DNA of 64,000 nucleotides from Planctomycetota bacterium (GTDB lineage Bacteria > Planctomycetota > Planctomycetia > Planctomycetales > Planctomycetaceae), in assembly GCA_030836185.1 (NCBI GenBank), contig JAURQH010000021.1, positions 159,091 to 223,090 of the forward strand, in the 5' to 3' direction. The position numbers and the translations under genes are program-made. Shown here in pieces: positions 18,001-25,949 of the stretch. The notes below the pieces were generated by a model that searched no databases, was not told the origin of the DNA, and was given only the letters and a program-made list of their open reading frames with translations. Each line of letters opens with the position of its first letter. The first letter of the stretch is position 1.

Positions 18001-19134
18001 TGGCTCGAAGACTCGCCCCGAACTCTCAGCCAAGGTGCGACCTCCGTCTGCGTGAGCGAAGACGCTGGGGAAAGCATCCTCACACTTCATCAAGGCACCC
18101 ACCCATTCGGGCCGAAATGCATAAATCTCTCGTCTCATCCAGTCGTTGACGAAAAACAGATCACGGTACTTTTCTGGAAATTGCTGAGCGTGATAATGAA
18201 TCACACCGGTTCCCGACCCTTCAAACAAAGTCGCGCTCGCGGGGACGCTGGGAAGATGAGACTCACCCGTCCAATGAAAGCTCCACGGATGTCCCCAACC
18301 AAAATGCGCACCCTGAAACGGAGCAAAGATTTTGTCACCTTCCGTTTGATCATTGTCGGTCCCCAACCAATTGAAGCCGTCATCGAAGGAGATATCCCAA
18401 GGATTGCGAAATCCACGGCTGACAATTTCCAAATTCGAACCGTCACGATCACACCGGAGGATGCCTCCTGATTGGCCCCAATCATCTTGGGGCGTGTGAT
18501 AATTGCGTTGGTAATTCTCTTGGTTGAAAACGACCGGCTCAGGTATATCGGGAGCTCCGGCAGGATCGGGGAGTCCCCACAGTTCTCGAAACGGCTTAGG
18601 AGCTAGTTGTTCGAGAGTGTTATAGCCTTTCGAATTTCCCTTCGACATATAAAGTTTCCCGTCGGGGCCGAAATTGAGTCCATGTAAAGAATGTTCGAGA
18701 TTGCCAAGTCCGGTATAGAGCCGAACGTATTCATCGGCGACGTCATCGCCATTAAGATCTCGAACAACAGTCAAATCGGGAGCATTTGCGATCCACAACT
18801 CGTCTCCTCGAAACGCGATGGACTGAATGCAATTGAAGCCTCGGGCAAACGTCTTGGTACCATCGGCTACCCCATCTCCATTATCGTCGATGAGAATGTC
18901 GACGCGGTCTCCCGGCGTCTCGGGAGTCGGTCCACGCCATTGCTGTCCTTGCGCAACGAACAATCTTCCTTGGCGATCAAACGCCATCGCGCAGGGATTG
19001 GAGACAACCGGTTCAGCGGCAACGAGGTCAACCGTAAACCCCTCGGGGACAATCGGGAATTGGTGAGAAAGATCGTCGGCTGACAATGAAGCTGTCAACT
19101 GTATGACAAACATTGCGATTATAAGAGAGCGCAT
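15049..19134 (-). CDS. PVC-type heme-binding membrane dehydrogenase-like protein fused to PmoA-like (DUF6807) domain
   Basis: 1361 residues with a signal peptide (1-19). Residues about 20-420 form a six-bladed NHL/PQQ-dehydrogenase-like propeller ('FDRQGRLFVAQGQQWRG', 'GLNFGPDGKLYMSKGN'). HEAT-like helical repeats follow (about 450-640), then a chitobiase-C-terminal-like beta domain ('YTLDGSQPT', about 665-735). A single CIKCH heme-c motif lies near residue 937. The last third (about 1090-1355) resembles the 'methane oxygenase PmoA' family (DUF6807). The whole should act in the periplasm, probably in sugar or polymer oxidation; the substrate is unknown. It begins 24 bases after the LacI gene on the same strand and has GAGGAAA before its ATG, so both are likely one operon. 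Confidence 0.85.
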   Translation of the reverse strand: MRSLIIAMFVIQLTASLSADDLSHQFPIVPEGFTVDLVAAEPVVSNPCAMAFDRQGRLFVAQGQQWRGPTPETPGDRVDILIDDNGDGVADGTKTFARGFNCIQSIAFRGDELWIANAPDLTVVRDLNGDDVADEYVRLYTGLGNLEHSLHGLNFGPDGKLYMSKGNSKGYNTLEQLAPKPFRELWGLPDPAGAPDIPEPVVFNQENYQRNYHTPQDDWGQSGGILRCDRDGSNLEIVSRGFRNPWDISFDDGFNWLGTDNDQTEGDKIFAPFQGAHFGWGHPWSFHWTGESHLPSVPASATLFEGSGTGVIHYHAQQFPEKYRDLFFVNDWMRREIYAFRPEWVGALMKCEDAFPSVFAHADGGRTLAESSGRVFEPTDIEVGPDESLYVLSWGHGYGGTIENGKQVDLGRVYRIRYTGNPLLKWESDHRQKPIAEWTFDQLLADLGSSIPGWRIDAQDEFLQRETESSNYLQLKLQDPDLPQATRTWILWTLGRMSDDSQIDRQLMNIVTSPLVTLSDRIQAIRILAHRVRNYDTIQKLPVGLVKMLEDSQTRLRHAVVLAIQQANQTEWMPSLLTLAAREEDRITFYSAWQAMRLLGTVEQRHTWLRDDRAGVRLAALLGLFHEGAIAPELASPFRSDKDSRVAQMVNDWFEKTGSGSPLVEFSPPPGEYHESVQLTLKSNVPGAFLTYTLDGSQPTLTSPRVQGPVVVSENTTINVSLNRGTTGSSQVVTAQYAIKRLPPYRHSVYLKDVKTRSPRKPNPSAYEFDWTGLAVGKRHYTDRDYSITQVPIELKGLPFLRVANNDDRSRGYQWLGFYSEEDVDVLVGVDERINAPLKWMKIGQPEGFHQTDLKVVTTDPTFRIYRKSFPAGQIVLGGNTNHIDDSGRGNYMVIFDRKFLSPSDQAVTVEEVLAKMPTANPARGRELFLHPQGAGCIKCHQMEGYGSKFAPDLTDLGSRARKPEIIIKSILDPSAAITEGFAQQTIVTNEGKTYSGAIIEESGLSLTLITPKAEPIEIRKTEIEERIGSKLSPMPAGFDKLMSAQQIADMTAWLLTKTVIGDRKGFWLQDSDDQVQIHFADQQIATYLKRHEQLTRPAFVNVKLPSGIQITRNFPPRKPEDIDPGYTAEEGIIHPVMHPGLWIGYGDVNGNDYWRLQAQVEFVEFVEKPEADRERVSFTIRNRYWNEAKTETVCFEIVQYTIRKIGMNIVMDIQASYQSDRDFYFGDQEESGLGLRVASPLRVQGGKGTILNNRGEKNGAEIWGKPATWFDYFGTINERTVGVIVVPHKNNERPSWLHARDYGVIVTNPFPKQPKERREPYVKTQVKEGEKFQLGWTVILHESSGAEEFHREELFKQFID

Positions 19135-19158
19135 AATTATTTCCTCGGCGGCAATGAC

Positions 19159-20220
19159 TTAATTCAGACAGGCGACAGAGCACCCCTCGACAATCGTTGG
19201 ATGAATTGTTCGCGAGACGAGCGGATCATCACGATGCGCAAGACGCCAAATCAATTGTTCAACAGCTTGTTGTCCAATCTGTTCTGCTCGAACATCAATC
19301 GTCGTGAGCTCAGGATACAAGCCTGCTAATAAAAGCTGTTCGTTGTTTGCGGAAATCAAACTGACGTCTTCCCCAACGACTAATTTTCGCTTAGCGCATG
19401 CTCGGTAGACCCCCGCGGCAATCGAGTCTGCCGGCACAAAAATCGCTGTTGGTCGTTTTTTAAGTTGCATGAATCGATCAAACAATTTCTCCACGAGATC
19501 TGTTTCGTCAACTGTTTGCAAAGGAAGCTTCCAATCACTCGATTTCCCCAACAACGTCACAACGTCCGCTCCATTCTGTTTGGCATTCCATTGAAAGGCA
19601 GCAGTTCGTTGACCTAACGTGACGTGATCGGGTTTGGGAGCCAACACAGCGATCCTGCGATGCCCGCGAGAGACCAGATACTCGGCTGCCAGCCGCCCGA
19701 CTTCAATGTCGTTCGAGCCAACCTCGTCTCCCCAGTCGGCTTGTTGTGGACGACCGAGTAGCCACGCTGTCGGTAATGCCCGCAAGGCGTCAATCAATTC
19801 TGCATTCGCGTTTTGGATGAGTTGTCCTTGTAAGGCACCTTTGATGATCACACCATGCATTGATTTTCGGGCGAGCATCTCGGGCAATCGATCAGCAAGT
19901 GGAAGGTCAGAGAGAATGACATTTCCCCCCGCATCGTTCAGAGCGGCTTCTGCACCGTGTATTCCGCTGGCAACCGAAGGCAGGTTGGCAAGTGACCGAT
20001 CCATTCCCAACAACAACAAGCCGATATTTTTTTTGAGGAGTGGTTTTTCTGCATGAACAGCACGAGGCTTTCGCAATCGTGAATAGTTCAAAGCTGTGAT
20101 TGCCTTTTGAACCTTGCTAATCGTCGAGTCAGGAACATTAGGTTCTCCACGCAACACTCGGCTCACAGTGCCAACAGACACTTCAGCTCGATGAGCGACG
20201 TCTTTGATTGTAGCTTGCAT
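19159..20220 (-). CDS. LacI/GalR family transcriptional regulator
   Basis: 353 residues. Residues 1-55 are the LacI helix-turn-helix and hinge: 'ATIKDVAHRAEVSVGTVSRV', then the start of the hinge at ALNYSRLRKPR. A periplasmic-binding-protein-like effector domain follows, with 'GIHGAEAALNDAGGNVIL', 'DEVGSNDIEVGRLAAEYL', and 'FVPADSIAAGVYRACAKR'. The effector is probably a sugar. It is followed after 24 bases by the large heme/PmoA gene, likely its target, so the regulator would control its own operon. An 11-bp perfect inverted repeat with LacI-type half-sites lies 11-49 bases before its start codon. Confidence 0.95.
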   Translation of the reverse strand: MQATIKDVAHRAEVSVGTVSRVLRGEPNVPDSTISKVQKAITALNYSRLRKPRAVHAEKPLLKKNIGLLLLGMDRSLANLPSVASGIHGAEAALNDAGGNVILSDLPLADRLPEMLARKSMHGVIIKGALQGQLIQNANAELIDALRALPTAWLLGRPQQADWGDEVGSNDIEVGRLAAEYLVSRGHRRIAVLAPKPDHVTLGQRTAAFQWNAKQNGADVVTLLGKSSDWKLPLQTVDETDLVEKLFDRFMQLKKRPTAIFVPADSIAAGVYRACAKRKLVVGEDVSLISANNEQLLLAGLYPELTTIDVRAEQIGQQAVEQLIWRLAHRDDPLVSRTIHPTIVEGCSVACLN

Positions 20221-20230
20221 ATGTAGTTAC

Positions 20231-20269
20231 TCATTGAAACAGAATCCATATAGTCTTTTGTTTCAATGA
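20231..20269. promoter_or_regulatory. Candidate LacI operator: 11-bp perfect inverted repeat
   Basis: TCATTGAAACA at 20231-20241 and TGTTTCAATGA at 20259-20269 are exact inverted copies separated by 17 bases. The cores TTGAAAC and GTTTCAA are the two halves of the palindrome many LacI-family proteins bind when abutting. Here they stand apart by about two helical turns. The position immediately upstream of the lacI-type start codon fits autoregulation. Confidence 0.6.
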
Positions 20270-20342
20270 AATAATCAACGGAAATCGTAGAAACACTCGT
20301 ACTTCTACAGAAACCGCTCAAAACCTTTGGTTACCGCGTTTT

Positions 20343-21434
20343 TTAGCCTGGAATTTCAGAAAGCGGATTCTTGGCACGATATTCATCTGGGACACCGCCC
20401 AGATTACGATGGGCGATCAACTCTGCCACCATGCTGATGGCAATTTCGGGAACTGTTTGTGAACCAATGTCAAAGCCAATAGGAGCATACACACGCGCTA
20501 ACGATTCCGACGAGAGTCCTCGCCGCAAAAGGTCTTCAAAAATCAGTTTGATTTTACGTTTACTGCCAATGAGCCCGACGTACGATGCATCAGTCTGTGC
20601 CAGATGATAGAGCGCTTCTTCATCATGATTGTGGCCGCGCGTCACGATCAGACAAAGTGTGTTGTGGTCAATTTCCAAACTCGGAAGCACCTCGGCAAAC
20701 TCTCCCACGATCAGTTTTTGAGCGAGAGGGAATCGTGCCGCGTTACAGTATTCTTCGCGATCATCGACAATTGTCAAATCAAAGCCAACATCGACCGCCA
20801 GCTCGGCAACCTTTTCTCCCACATGACCGGCCCCCACAATCACCAGTTTGCATCGTTGCAGATACGTGAGATAGGAAATTCCTTCAACAACATACGGTCG
20901 AGGCCGACTGCGAACCGGTTTCACATGATCGCTGACAGGACCACTCAAATCGGACGCCCCCGTAGTGGCAATCAAACAGTCTTCGTGATCGAACAGGTAG
21001 CGATCACCGAGATGAACCTCAGAGAGTTCATCGTCTTTTGCCTCGATCACGATTGCTTCTGTCAGTCCTTCACCCTGTTCAAATTGTTGAATCAGGGTTT
21101 CGTAGTATTTGGTGTCTGATCCTTGCCGAATGGGATCAACCAACATCGTCATTCGACCGCCACAAATGAGACCATCGTCCCAGCCATAATCGGAATCGAG
21201 TTGAAAGGTGAGAAGCTGGCGTTCACCGGCTTGAAAAAGTTTGAGAGCCTGGCGTTTGACATCGGCTTCGACACATCCTCCACCCAACGTGCCGGATTGG
21301 GAACCATCGGGATAGACAAGCATTACGGCCCCCGCCTTTTGGGGCGTTGAGCCACGCGTTTCCACAAGGGCGGTATAGATCACGGGACGCGATTGAGCAA
21401 TCGCTTGTTTCAGATCAGAAATCAACTGTTTCAT
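20343..21434 (-). CDS. XdhC/CoxI family protein (molybdenum hydroxylase maturation)
   Basis: 363 residues from the ATG at 21434; an in-frame TTG at 21446 is an alternative. The N-terminal XdhC_CoxI domain shows VETRGSTPQKAGAVML and GTLGGGCVEADVKRQAL, and the C-terminal part is a Rossmann fold with VIVGAGHVGEKVAELAVDVG and VDDREEYCNAARFP. XdhC proteins bind molybdenum cofactor and help its sulfuration and insertion into xanthine dehydrogenase-type enzymes. No such enzyme is in the window; the only Mo protein here is the bis-MGD FdhF/YdeP type at 31.6 kb, which uses a different maturation route. No clear ribosome site was seen. Confidence 0.88.
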   Translation of the reverse strand: MKQLISDLKQAIAQSRPVIYTALVETRGSTPQKAGAVMLVYPDGSQSGTLGGGCVEADVKRQALKLFQAGERQLLTFQLDSDYGWDDGLICGGRMTMLVDPIRQGSDTKYYETLIQQFEQGEGLTEAIVIEAKDDELSEVHLGDRYLFDHEDCLIATTGASDLSGPVSDHVKPVRSRPRPYVVEGISYLTYLQRCKLVIVGAGHVGEKVAELAVDVGFDLTIVDDREEYCNAARFPLAQKLIVGEFAEVLPSLEIDHNTLCLIVTRGHNHDEEALYHLAQTDASYVGLIGSKRKIKLIFEDLLRRGLSSESLARVYAPIGFDIGSQTVPEIAISMVAELIAHRNLGGVPDEYRAKNPLSEIPG

Positions 21435-21515
21435 GGTGGGAGTCAAACAGAGGAAGAGGCCGTTTCCTCCATGTTATGCGGAAAAAAACGGGGAGAACAG
21501 CCCGCGTCTCACTTC

Positions 21516-22601
21516 CTAACCAGATTGACTGACCTTTTTACGAACCCCCCGATACATCACTTCTTTCCCGGAAATGAAGTTTTCAGTGAATGCTGGCAGA
21601 TCTCCTTCATGTCCGATCACAACCAAAGTCTCTCCCGCCTGCAAAACGTGTGGTTTCAGCTCTTCGGAGGAGAGCGTGCCTTGCAGAGTTTTGACGGCGA
21701 CGATGATGAGTGCACCTTGTGATTGTTTCTCGACTTGAGTCACAGATTGCCCGACGAGAAGAGAATCCTCTTCGATCTGTAAATCGGTCAGATTTAACCC
21801 AACATGTGCCAAATGGTGACTGAGCGAGGATCGTTCCAGATCCTCATCAAGAAGTTCGGTGGCAGAAGGCTGAGTGATGAGATGTGTAATTCGCAAAGCG
21901 CCAATGTCGGCAGGCAGTACCACCCGATTCGCCCCCGCCTGAATGAGTTTTGATTCGGTAGACATCATCTCGCCCCGCGCGATGATTTCGAGTTCGCGGT
22001 TCAGGGTACGAGCCGTCAATGTGATAAACACATTCAAGGCATCATCGGGCAAAACGGTGGTGAGCACTCGGGCACGTTCAATTCCCGCAGATTGGAGAAC
22101 ATGCTCTTCAGTCGCATTTCCCTGAACAACCAGATAGCCGGCTTCTTTCGCCATGTCGACCCTTGGCTGATCCAAATCAACGATGACAAACTGTTTACCG
22201 GATTTCTCCAAATTTTTAGCCAGAGGCTGTCCGATACGCCCAAAGCCACAAATGATGGTGTGTCCTTTCAATTGCTCGATATCACGGGTTTTCTTTCGTT
22301 CCCCCAACGCTTTTTGAATTTCGCCTTCAGTCACCATTTGAATGAAACCTCCCACCGCAAAGATTGCCGACGAAGTGCCTCCCACGATGACGAATATCGT
22401 GAACACTTTAAGCTCTGGCGAGTCGAGCGGTTGAACCTCACCATAGCCAACCCCGAAGATTGTGATGACGACCATGTAGATCGCGTCCAACACATTCCAG
22501 CCGGGCGTCATTGCGTAGCCCGTCACTGCGATCCCACAGGTGATCACAAAGAAGGTGACGCCGAGGGCAATGCGTCGAAAGGAACTGGACGGAGCGCGCA
22601 T
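21516..22601 (-). CDS. Two-TM potassium channel with RCK (TrkA-N/TrkA-C) domains
   Basis: 361 residues from the ATG at 22601 with AGAAGAG upstream; an in-frame GTG at 22631 is possible. Two membrane helices flank a pore loop whose filter region reads ITIFGVGYGEV near residues 43-53, so the GYG core is kept but Phe-Gly precedes Val-Gly-Tyr-Gly, and Glu replaces Asp after it. The cytosolic TrkA-N Rossmann domain follows (IICGFGRIGQPLAKNLE, then VIVDLD near 120-145), and a TrkA-C domain ends the protein. Such channels are gated by nucleotide or Ca2+ binding and set K+ balance. A paralogue lies at 57245. Confidence 0.9.
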   Translation of the reverse strand: MRAPSSSFRRIALGVTFFVITCGIAVTGYAMTPGWNVLDAIYMVVITIFGVGYGEVQPLDSPELKVFTIFVIVGGTSSAIFAVGGFIQMVTEGEIQKALGERKKTRDIEQLKGHTIICGFGRIGQPLAKNLEKSGKQFVIVDLDQPRVDMAKEAGYLVVQGNATEEHVLQSAGIERARVLTTVLPDDALNVFITLTARTLNRELEIIARGEMMSTESKLIQAGANRVVLPADIGALRITHLITQPSATELLDEDLERSSLSHHLAHVGLNLTDLQIEEDSLLVGQSVTQVEKQSQGALIIVAVKTLQGTLSSEELKPHVLQAGETLVVIGHEGDLPAFTENFISGKEVMYRGVRKKVSQSG

Positions 22602-22844
22602 GGATGACTCTTCTAGGAAAGCCTGTCCCACAATGGGAATATGATTGCTGCTAAAATTTGAGTGCAGGTCTCATGCCAGCACAATCAACAGAACAAACCG
22701 TTGCGTTAAGTCTCATCATAGATAGCACATACGACATCAAGACTGGGTTATTCAAAACCCGAGACGCGCAAGGGAGTGGCGATCATGCCAGTTTCAGATC
22801 CACACCGAGAGCCCCACAGCGGGGAAACTGCTCTGAAATCAGAT

Positions 22845-23795
22845 TCAGAGACTGACGGCTTCATTCGCAGAGAGCAGGGGGGCCTCGTTTCGCTCGGCGT
22901 CGCTCTGTCTCCAAAACAAACCGCGTAACGCGGAAAAGTCGTCATAAATCACGAAGCTCATCCAGCCTGTGATCATGATCCAATGGAACATCATCAGATT
23001 CATAGTGAGATCGGTCATCAGGTGAAACGCCAGCAGCGCGATGATGGCTGGTAGCTGCGTCCGCTTGAACCAGATGAGAATGGGCGCACTGATTTCGAAC
23101 AATATGACCGACCAGGTCATCACTTTTAGTATCAACAGATTTTCGGTGATGAATTCGGGGAGTGGGAATTTCTGAAAATCATGCAGCCGAAAGACATAAT
23201 ACATGGCGGTGCCGTCTAACCAGGATTCTCCTCGTAGTTTCTGCCAGACACAAGCCAACATCAAGGCGGTCATCTGCACCTGAAACAATCGCAATGGCCA
23301 GATGGGATACGGTGTCGAATTTGCTTGACCGGGCAAGCCCGCTTCTTTGATTTGCTGTGGCCCGGGGGCGAAAATCAGATAAAAGGCAAACAAGCGAAAC
23401 ACGGTATCTTCGCCATCGAAAATCAGGGTATTGGAGTTGTACAACCCCGAGAGCAACATAAAGACACACAGTGCCGAGCAGCGCGGATACCAGCCACAAA
23501 TTAATGATCCGATGAAGAAGAAGAGGGACAGGAAGTAAGCATCGACTCCCCAAGCAGTCCTCGGAACAAAAGTGGTCATCCTCCAACTGGCGCTCGAAAA
23601 TTTGTCATAAATCTCATCAGGAAACAAACCCTCCGCTCCAAAAAAGAGCTGGCGGTCGGGCCATAGAAACAGCAGATTGATGGCCAGAAAAATGCCGAAC
23701 ATCGGGCGCACGACATTCAGGATACGTAAATCGCCCGGTGCCAATAGAAAGCGATCAATTGCCGAAGAACATGATTTCAGATTCAGGAATTGCAT
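22845..23795 (-). CDS. HTTM (horizontally transferred transmembrane) family protein, gamma-carboxylase-like
   Basis: 316 residues with at least six hydrophobic helices. The N-terminal NVVRPMFGIFLAINLLFLW with FFGAEGLFP, and the later WPLRLFQVQMTALMLACVWQ and LFEISAPILIW, match the HTTM family, which shares its membrane region with vitamin K-dependent gamma-carboxylase. Activity in bacteria is mostly unknown. Its start lies inside the end of the upstream gene (41-base overlap), so translation is probably coupled. No strong ribosome site is visible, consistent with coupling. The protein lacks the large lumenal domain of the true carboxylase, as far as I can see. Confidence 0.85.
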   Translation of the reverse strand: MQFLNLKSCSSAIDRFLLAPGDLRILNVVRPMFGIFLAINLLFLWPDRQLFFGAEGLFPDEIYDKFSSASWRMTTFVPRTAWGVDAYFLSLFFFIGSLICGWYPRCSALCVFMLLSGLYNSNTLIFDGEDTVFRLFAFYLIFAPGPQQIKEAGLPGQANSTPYPIWPLRLFQVQMTALMLACVWQKLRGESWLDGTAMYYVFRLHDFQKFPLPEFITENLLILKVMTWSVILFEISAPILIWFKRTQLPAIIALLAFHLMTDLTMNLMMFHWIMITGWMSFVIYDDFSALRGLFWRQSDAERNEAPLLSANEAVSL

Positions 23796-24327
23796 GGGGA
23801 TACCAGGAATAGAACTGTAGAGGTGCGTGAAATTCTGGGGTGGTGTAGGCTTTTCGCCAATGTTGATCGGGAGGCAAGATCGTCTCTGCTCGATATTTCA
23901 GATCTGCCCAACGCACAGTTTTTTGTTCGGTGACAGACATCGTGCGAATGATGTGATCGCTCAAAGCCGGCCATAAGGAAGGGCCTTGGTTGGTAATCAT
24001 GTTGTCGAAGTATTCATTTCGCCGAAAGTTTCGCATCCGTTGCCACTGCGACGCATTGGTCCAATCGAGAGTACTCCATGTGGATTCGGAACCGTCAGCC
24101 CACTTGATTTGGCATTCCAGATGAGTGTTCCAGGTATCGATTCCCGGCGCAAACAGATCCCAATTTCCCTGCCATAAACTGGTCGTTTCCAGCACCGGAT
24201 TGATCAGGTCATCGGCTTGCTGATGGAATTCCGAGACTTTCGGCGTGATCTCGATCAACGACACCGACCAGAAGCCGAGAACTGTGAGCAAAACGAGGGG
24301 TCGCGAGTGATAGAGCGATTTCAACAT
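23755..24327 (-). CDS. Single-pass membrane protein of unknown function, partner of HTTM gene
   Basis: 190 residues from the ATG at 24327 (an in-frame TTG at 24396 would add 23 residues). One hydrophobic segment near residues 9-26 (LVLLTVLGFWSVSLIEI) suggests a membrane anchor with the rest outside. The exterior part is Trp-rich ('NWDLFAPGIDTWNTHLE', 'LYSWYPHAI'-like text at the end) and I do not recognise a domain family. The 41-base overlap with the HTTM gene and the same strand suggest the two proteins act together; such pairs recur in planctomycetes to my knowledge. Function unknown. Confidence 0.75.
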   Translation of the reverse strand: MLKSLYHSRPLVLLTVLGFWSVSLIEITPKVSEFHQQADDLINPVLETTSLWQGNWDLFAPGIDTWNTHLECQIKWADGSESTWSTLDWTNASQWQRMRNFRRNEYFDNMITNQGPSLWPALSDHIIRTMSVTEQKTVRWADLKYRAETILPPDQHWRKAYTTPEFHAPLQFYSWYPHAIPESEIMFFGN

Positions 24328-24396
24328 TTCCGAAATCCGTTTCGGGCCACGGTCAACGATATCTTCCAACTCTGGAACTGGTTGATTCCCGCGCAA

Positions 24397-24809
24397 TGAA
24401 TATCTGATCGTGGCAATTCTGACAACCGGAAATCAATCCTCAAGCCGCTCCCTTAAGAGATTCTGATGGTAGCGGTTGTATAGATTATCGGGGGGAAACA
24501 TTGACATCCACAACTCGTTCGCTCGGTTTACACGTACGTTAACCGGGGGGAGCGCGCAGCCAGATTTCGTCGTAAGTCCTGAATTCACCAAGAATATTTA
24601 TGAATCTTTCTGGACTCATAAATCCCACTCAGCCAACAGATTAGGGTTTCTCCCAACCCTCAGGCTTCGGAAAGCTCCCATTTTACCCAGTTCGGCACGG
24701 CCTCTGCTTTTCATCTCATCGGGTACCCAAAATATGCGCGGAGGTTTCCGATTCCCTTAATCGGCTCCGACGCATGGACTAAAGCATTTTCGAGAAATGG
24801 AGAAGCAAA
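24397..24809. other. Intergenic stretch before the pilus locus
   Basis: About 410 bases between the minus-strand membrane pair and the first prepilin. It holds no ORF that I believe; a 94-residue frame at 24476-24760 has no family likeness. The stretch should contain the divergent promoters. TTGACA at 24501-24506 is a possible -35 element, but I see no convincing -10 at the right distance. GGAGAAG just before 24810 is the ribosome site of the first prepilin. Confidence 0.5.
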
Positions 24810-25172
24810 ATGAAGAATTTGTTGACTCGTTTCCTGCGCGATGACGCCGGTTTTGTCATCTCGTCGGAACTCGTGCTCGTGGCCACCATTCTGGTCATCG
24901 GCATGATTGCTGGTCTCACGACCTTGCGTGACGGTGTTGTACAAGAACTGGGTGACGTTAGCACTGCTATCGGTGCCATCAGTCAGACGTACGTCTACAA
25001 CGGTGTAGATGGGCATACGTCTGGTACTGCAGGCGGTACTTTTGTTGATCAAACCGATTATTGTGACGTCCCTGCAGATGCTGTATTAACTGCACCAGCC
25101 TGTTTGAATATCACGACGGGTACCGGCGGAGTAACGGGTGATTTTCAGATTGTTGTGGGAACATCACCGTAA
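24810..25172 (+). CDS. Flp-like prepilin (first paralogue) of the Tad pilus locus
   Basis: 120 residues. A short charged leader ends in DDAG at residue 14, the likely prepilin peptidase cut, followed by FVISSELVLVATILVIGMIA, a long hydrophobic helix with Glu at +6. The helix continues into GLTTLRDGVVQELGDVSTAI, a segment shared with the next gene. The remaining 60 residues are Thr/Gly-rich with two Cys and may form a small globular head. Position ahead of cpaB, cpaF, tadB and tadC supports a pilin role. A strong terminator lies 14 bases after the stop, so this gene is probably made in excess. I know no close named family. Confidence 0.7.
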   Translation: MKNLLTRFLRDDAGFVISSELVLVATILVIGMIAGLTTLRDGVVQELGDVSTAIGAISQTYVYNGVDGHTSGTAGGTFVDQTDYCDVPADAVLTAPACLNITTGTGGVTGDFQIVVGTSP

Positions 25173-25186
25173 CGTCATTGCAGTGC

Positions 25187-25234
25187 CAATCTGTCCTGTG
25201 CTTTTTGCACAGGGCCGCAGGCAGATTGTTTTTT
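25187..25234 (+). terminator. Strong intrinsic terminator between the two prepilin genes
   Basis: CCTGTGC and GCACAGG (25195-25201 and 25207-25213) form a 7-bp stem with a TTTTT loop. An outer stem, CAATCTG (25187-25193) with CAGATTG (25222-25228), leads into six T. It probably stops most transcripts after the first prepilin and allows limited read-through. Confidence 0.85.
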
Positions 25235-25285
25235 ACTGTTGATGGACACGGACGTCTTTTTTTGTTTTTTAGATGAATCACTCGA

Positions 25286-25816
25286 ATGATGAAAAATCTC
25301 ACATTCACAATCAGACAAACCTGGCGACGACTGCTTCACGATGATCGTGGTGCCGTCTATGCGTCGCAGATGATGTTGCTAACGGCAATTCTCGTGATTG
25401 GCGTCATTGCAGGTGCGGTCACATTAAGAGATGCCATGGTGCAGTCATATGGCGATGCCGGGATGGCCCTTCAGAATCTGAATCAATCATATTACTACAC
25501 ACTATTAGATGCAGATGGGAATGTCATCAATCCGAATGGAAACGGTTATTCCGCTGAATATGATGATACAGTGGGAAGTTTGGCGTTAATGGATGATTAC
25601 GATACCGATCCACCAACAGAAGGTGGCGCGGGGAACTCACCAGGAAACACTAATGTAGGACTGCTCGATCGAACTGATATGCCGGTCGAAGGTTTGGAAG
25701 TGAACATACCGGCGATTCCCGAAGGGGGAGCTGTGAGTAATTCCGTCACGGGAGCCAGTAATTTGCCCTTGGCGAATCGAATTCCGGCGGCTCCAGAAGG
25801 CACACCTTTACCATAA
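25286..25816 (+). CDS. Flp-like prepilin (second, longer paralogue)
   Basis: 176 residues. Leader ends in DDRG at residue 22, then AVYASQMMLLTAILVIGVIA and GAVTLRDAMVQSYGDAGMAL. The helix is clearly homologous to the first prepilin (TLRD, then a QxYxGD-like region and a Tyr-rich NQSYYY against the first's SQTYVY). The +6 position is Gln instead of Glu. The C-terminal half is Asn/Pro/Gly-rich and probably disordered or extended. It is likely a minor pilin. Start at 25286 is the first of two ATGs in tandem; which is used is unclear. Confidence 0.68.
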   Translation: MMKNLTFTIRQTWRRLLHDDRGAVYASQMMLLTAILVIGVIAGAVTLRDAMVQSYGDAGMALQNLNQSYYYTLLDADGNVINPNGNGYSAEYDDTVGSLALMDDYDTDPPTEGGAGNSPGNTNVGLLDRTDMPVEGLEVNIPAIPEGGAVSNSVTGASNLPLANRIPAAPEGTPLP

Positions 25817-25949
25817 TCGCAAAGAAGTAGTTACTATGAGGCAGGCCCTTCGGGAAACTCCCGACCGGCATTACATTTCAGACAGAACCAGTTTCAAGCA
25901 AAGACAACTCACAACCTCTCGGACGCGAGATGTGTGAAAGGAAAGAATC

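Noticed and set aside
24476..24760. 94-residue open frame before the prepilin
   Set aside because: No family, no good ribosome site, and a random-looking composition.
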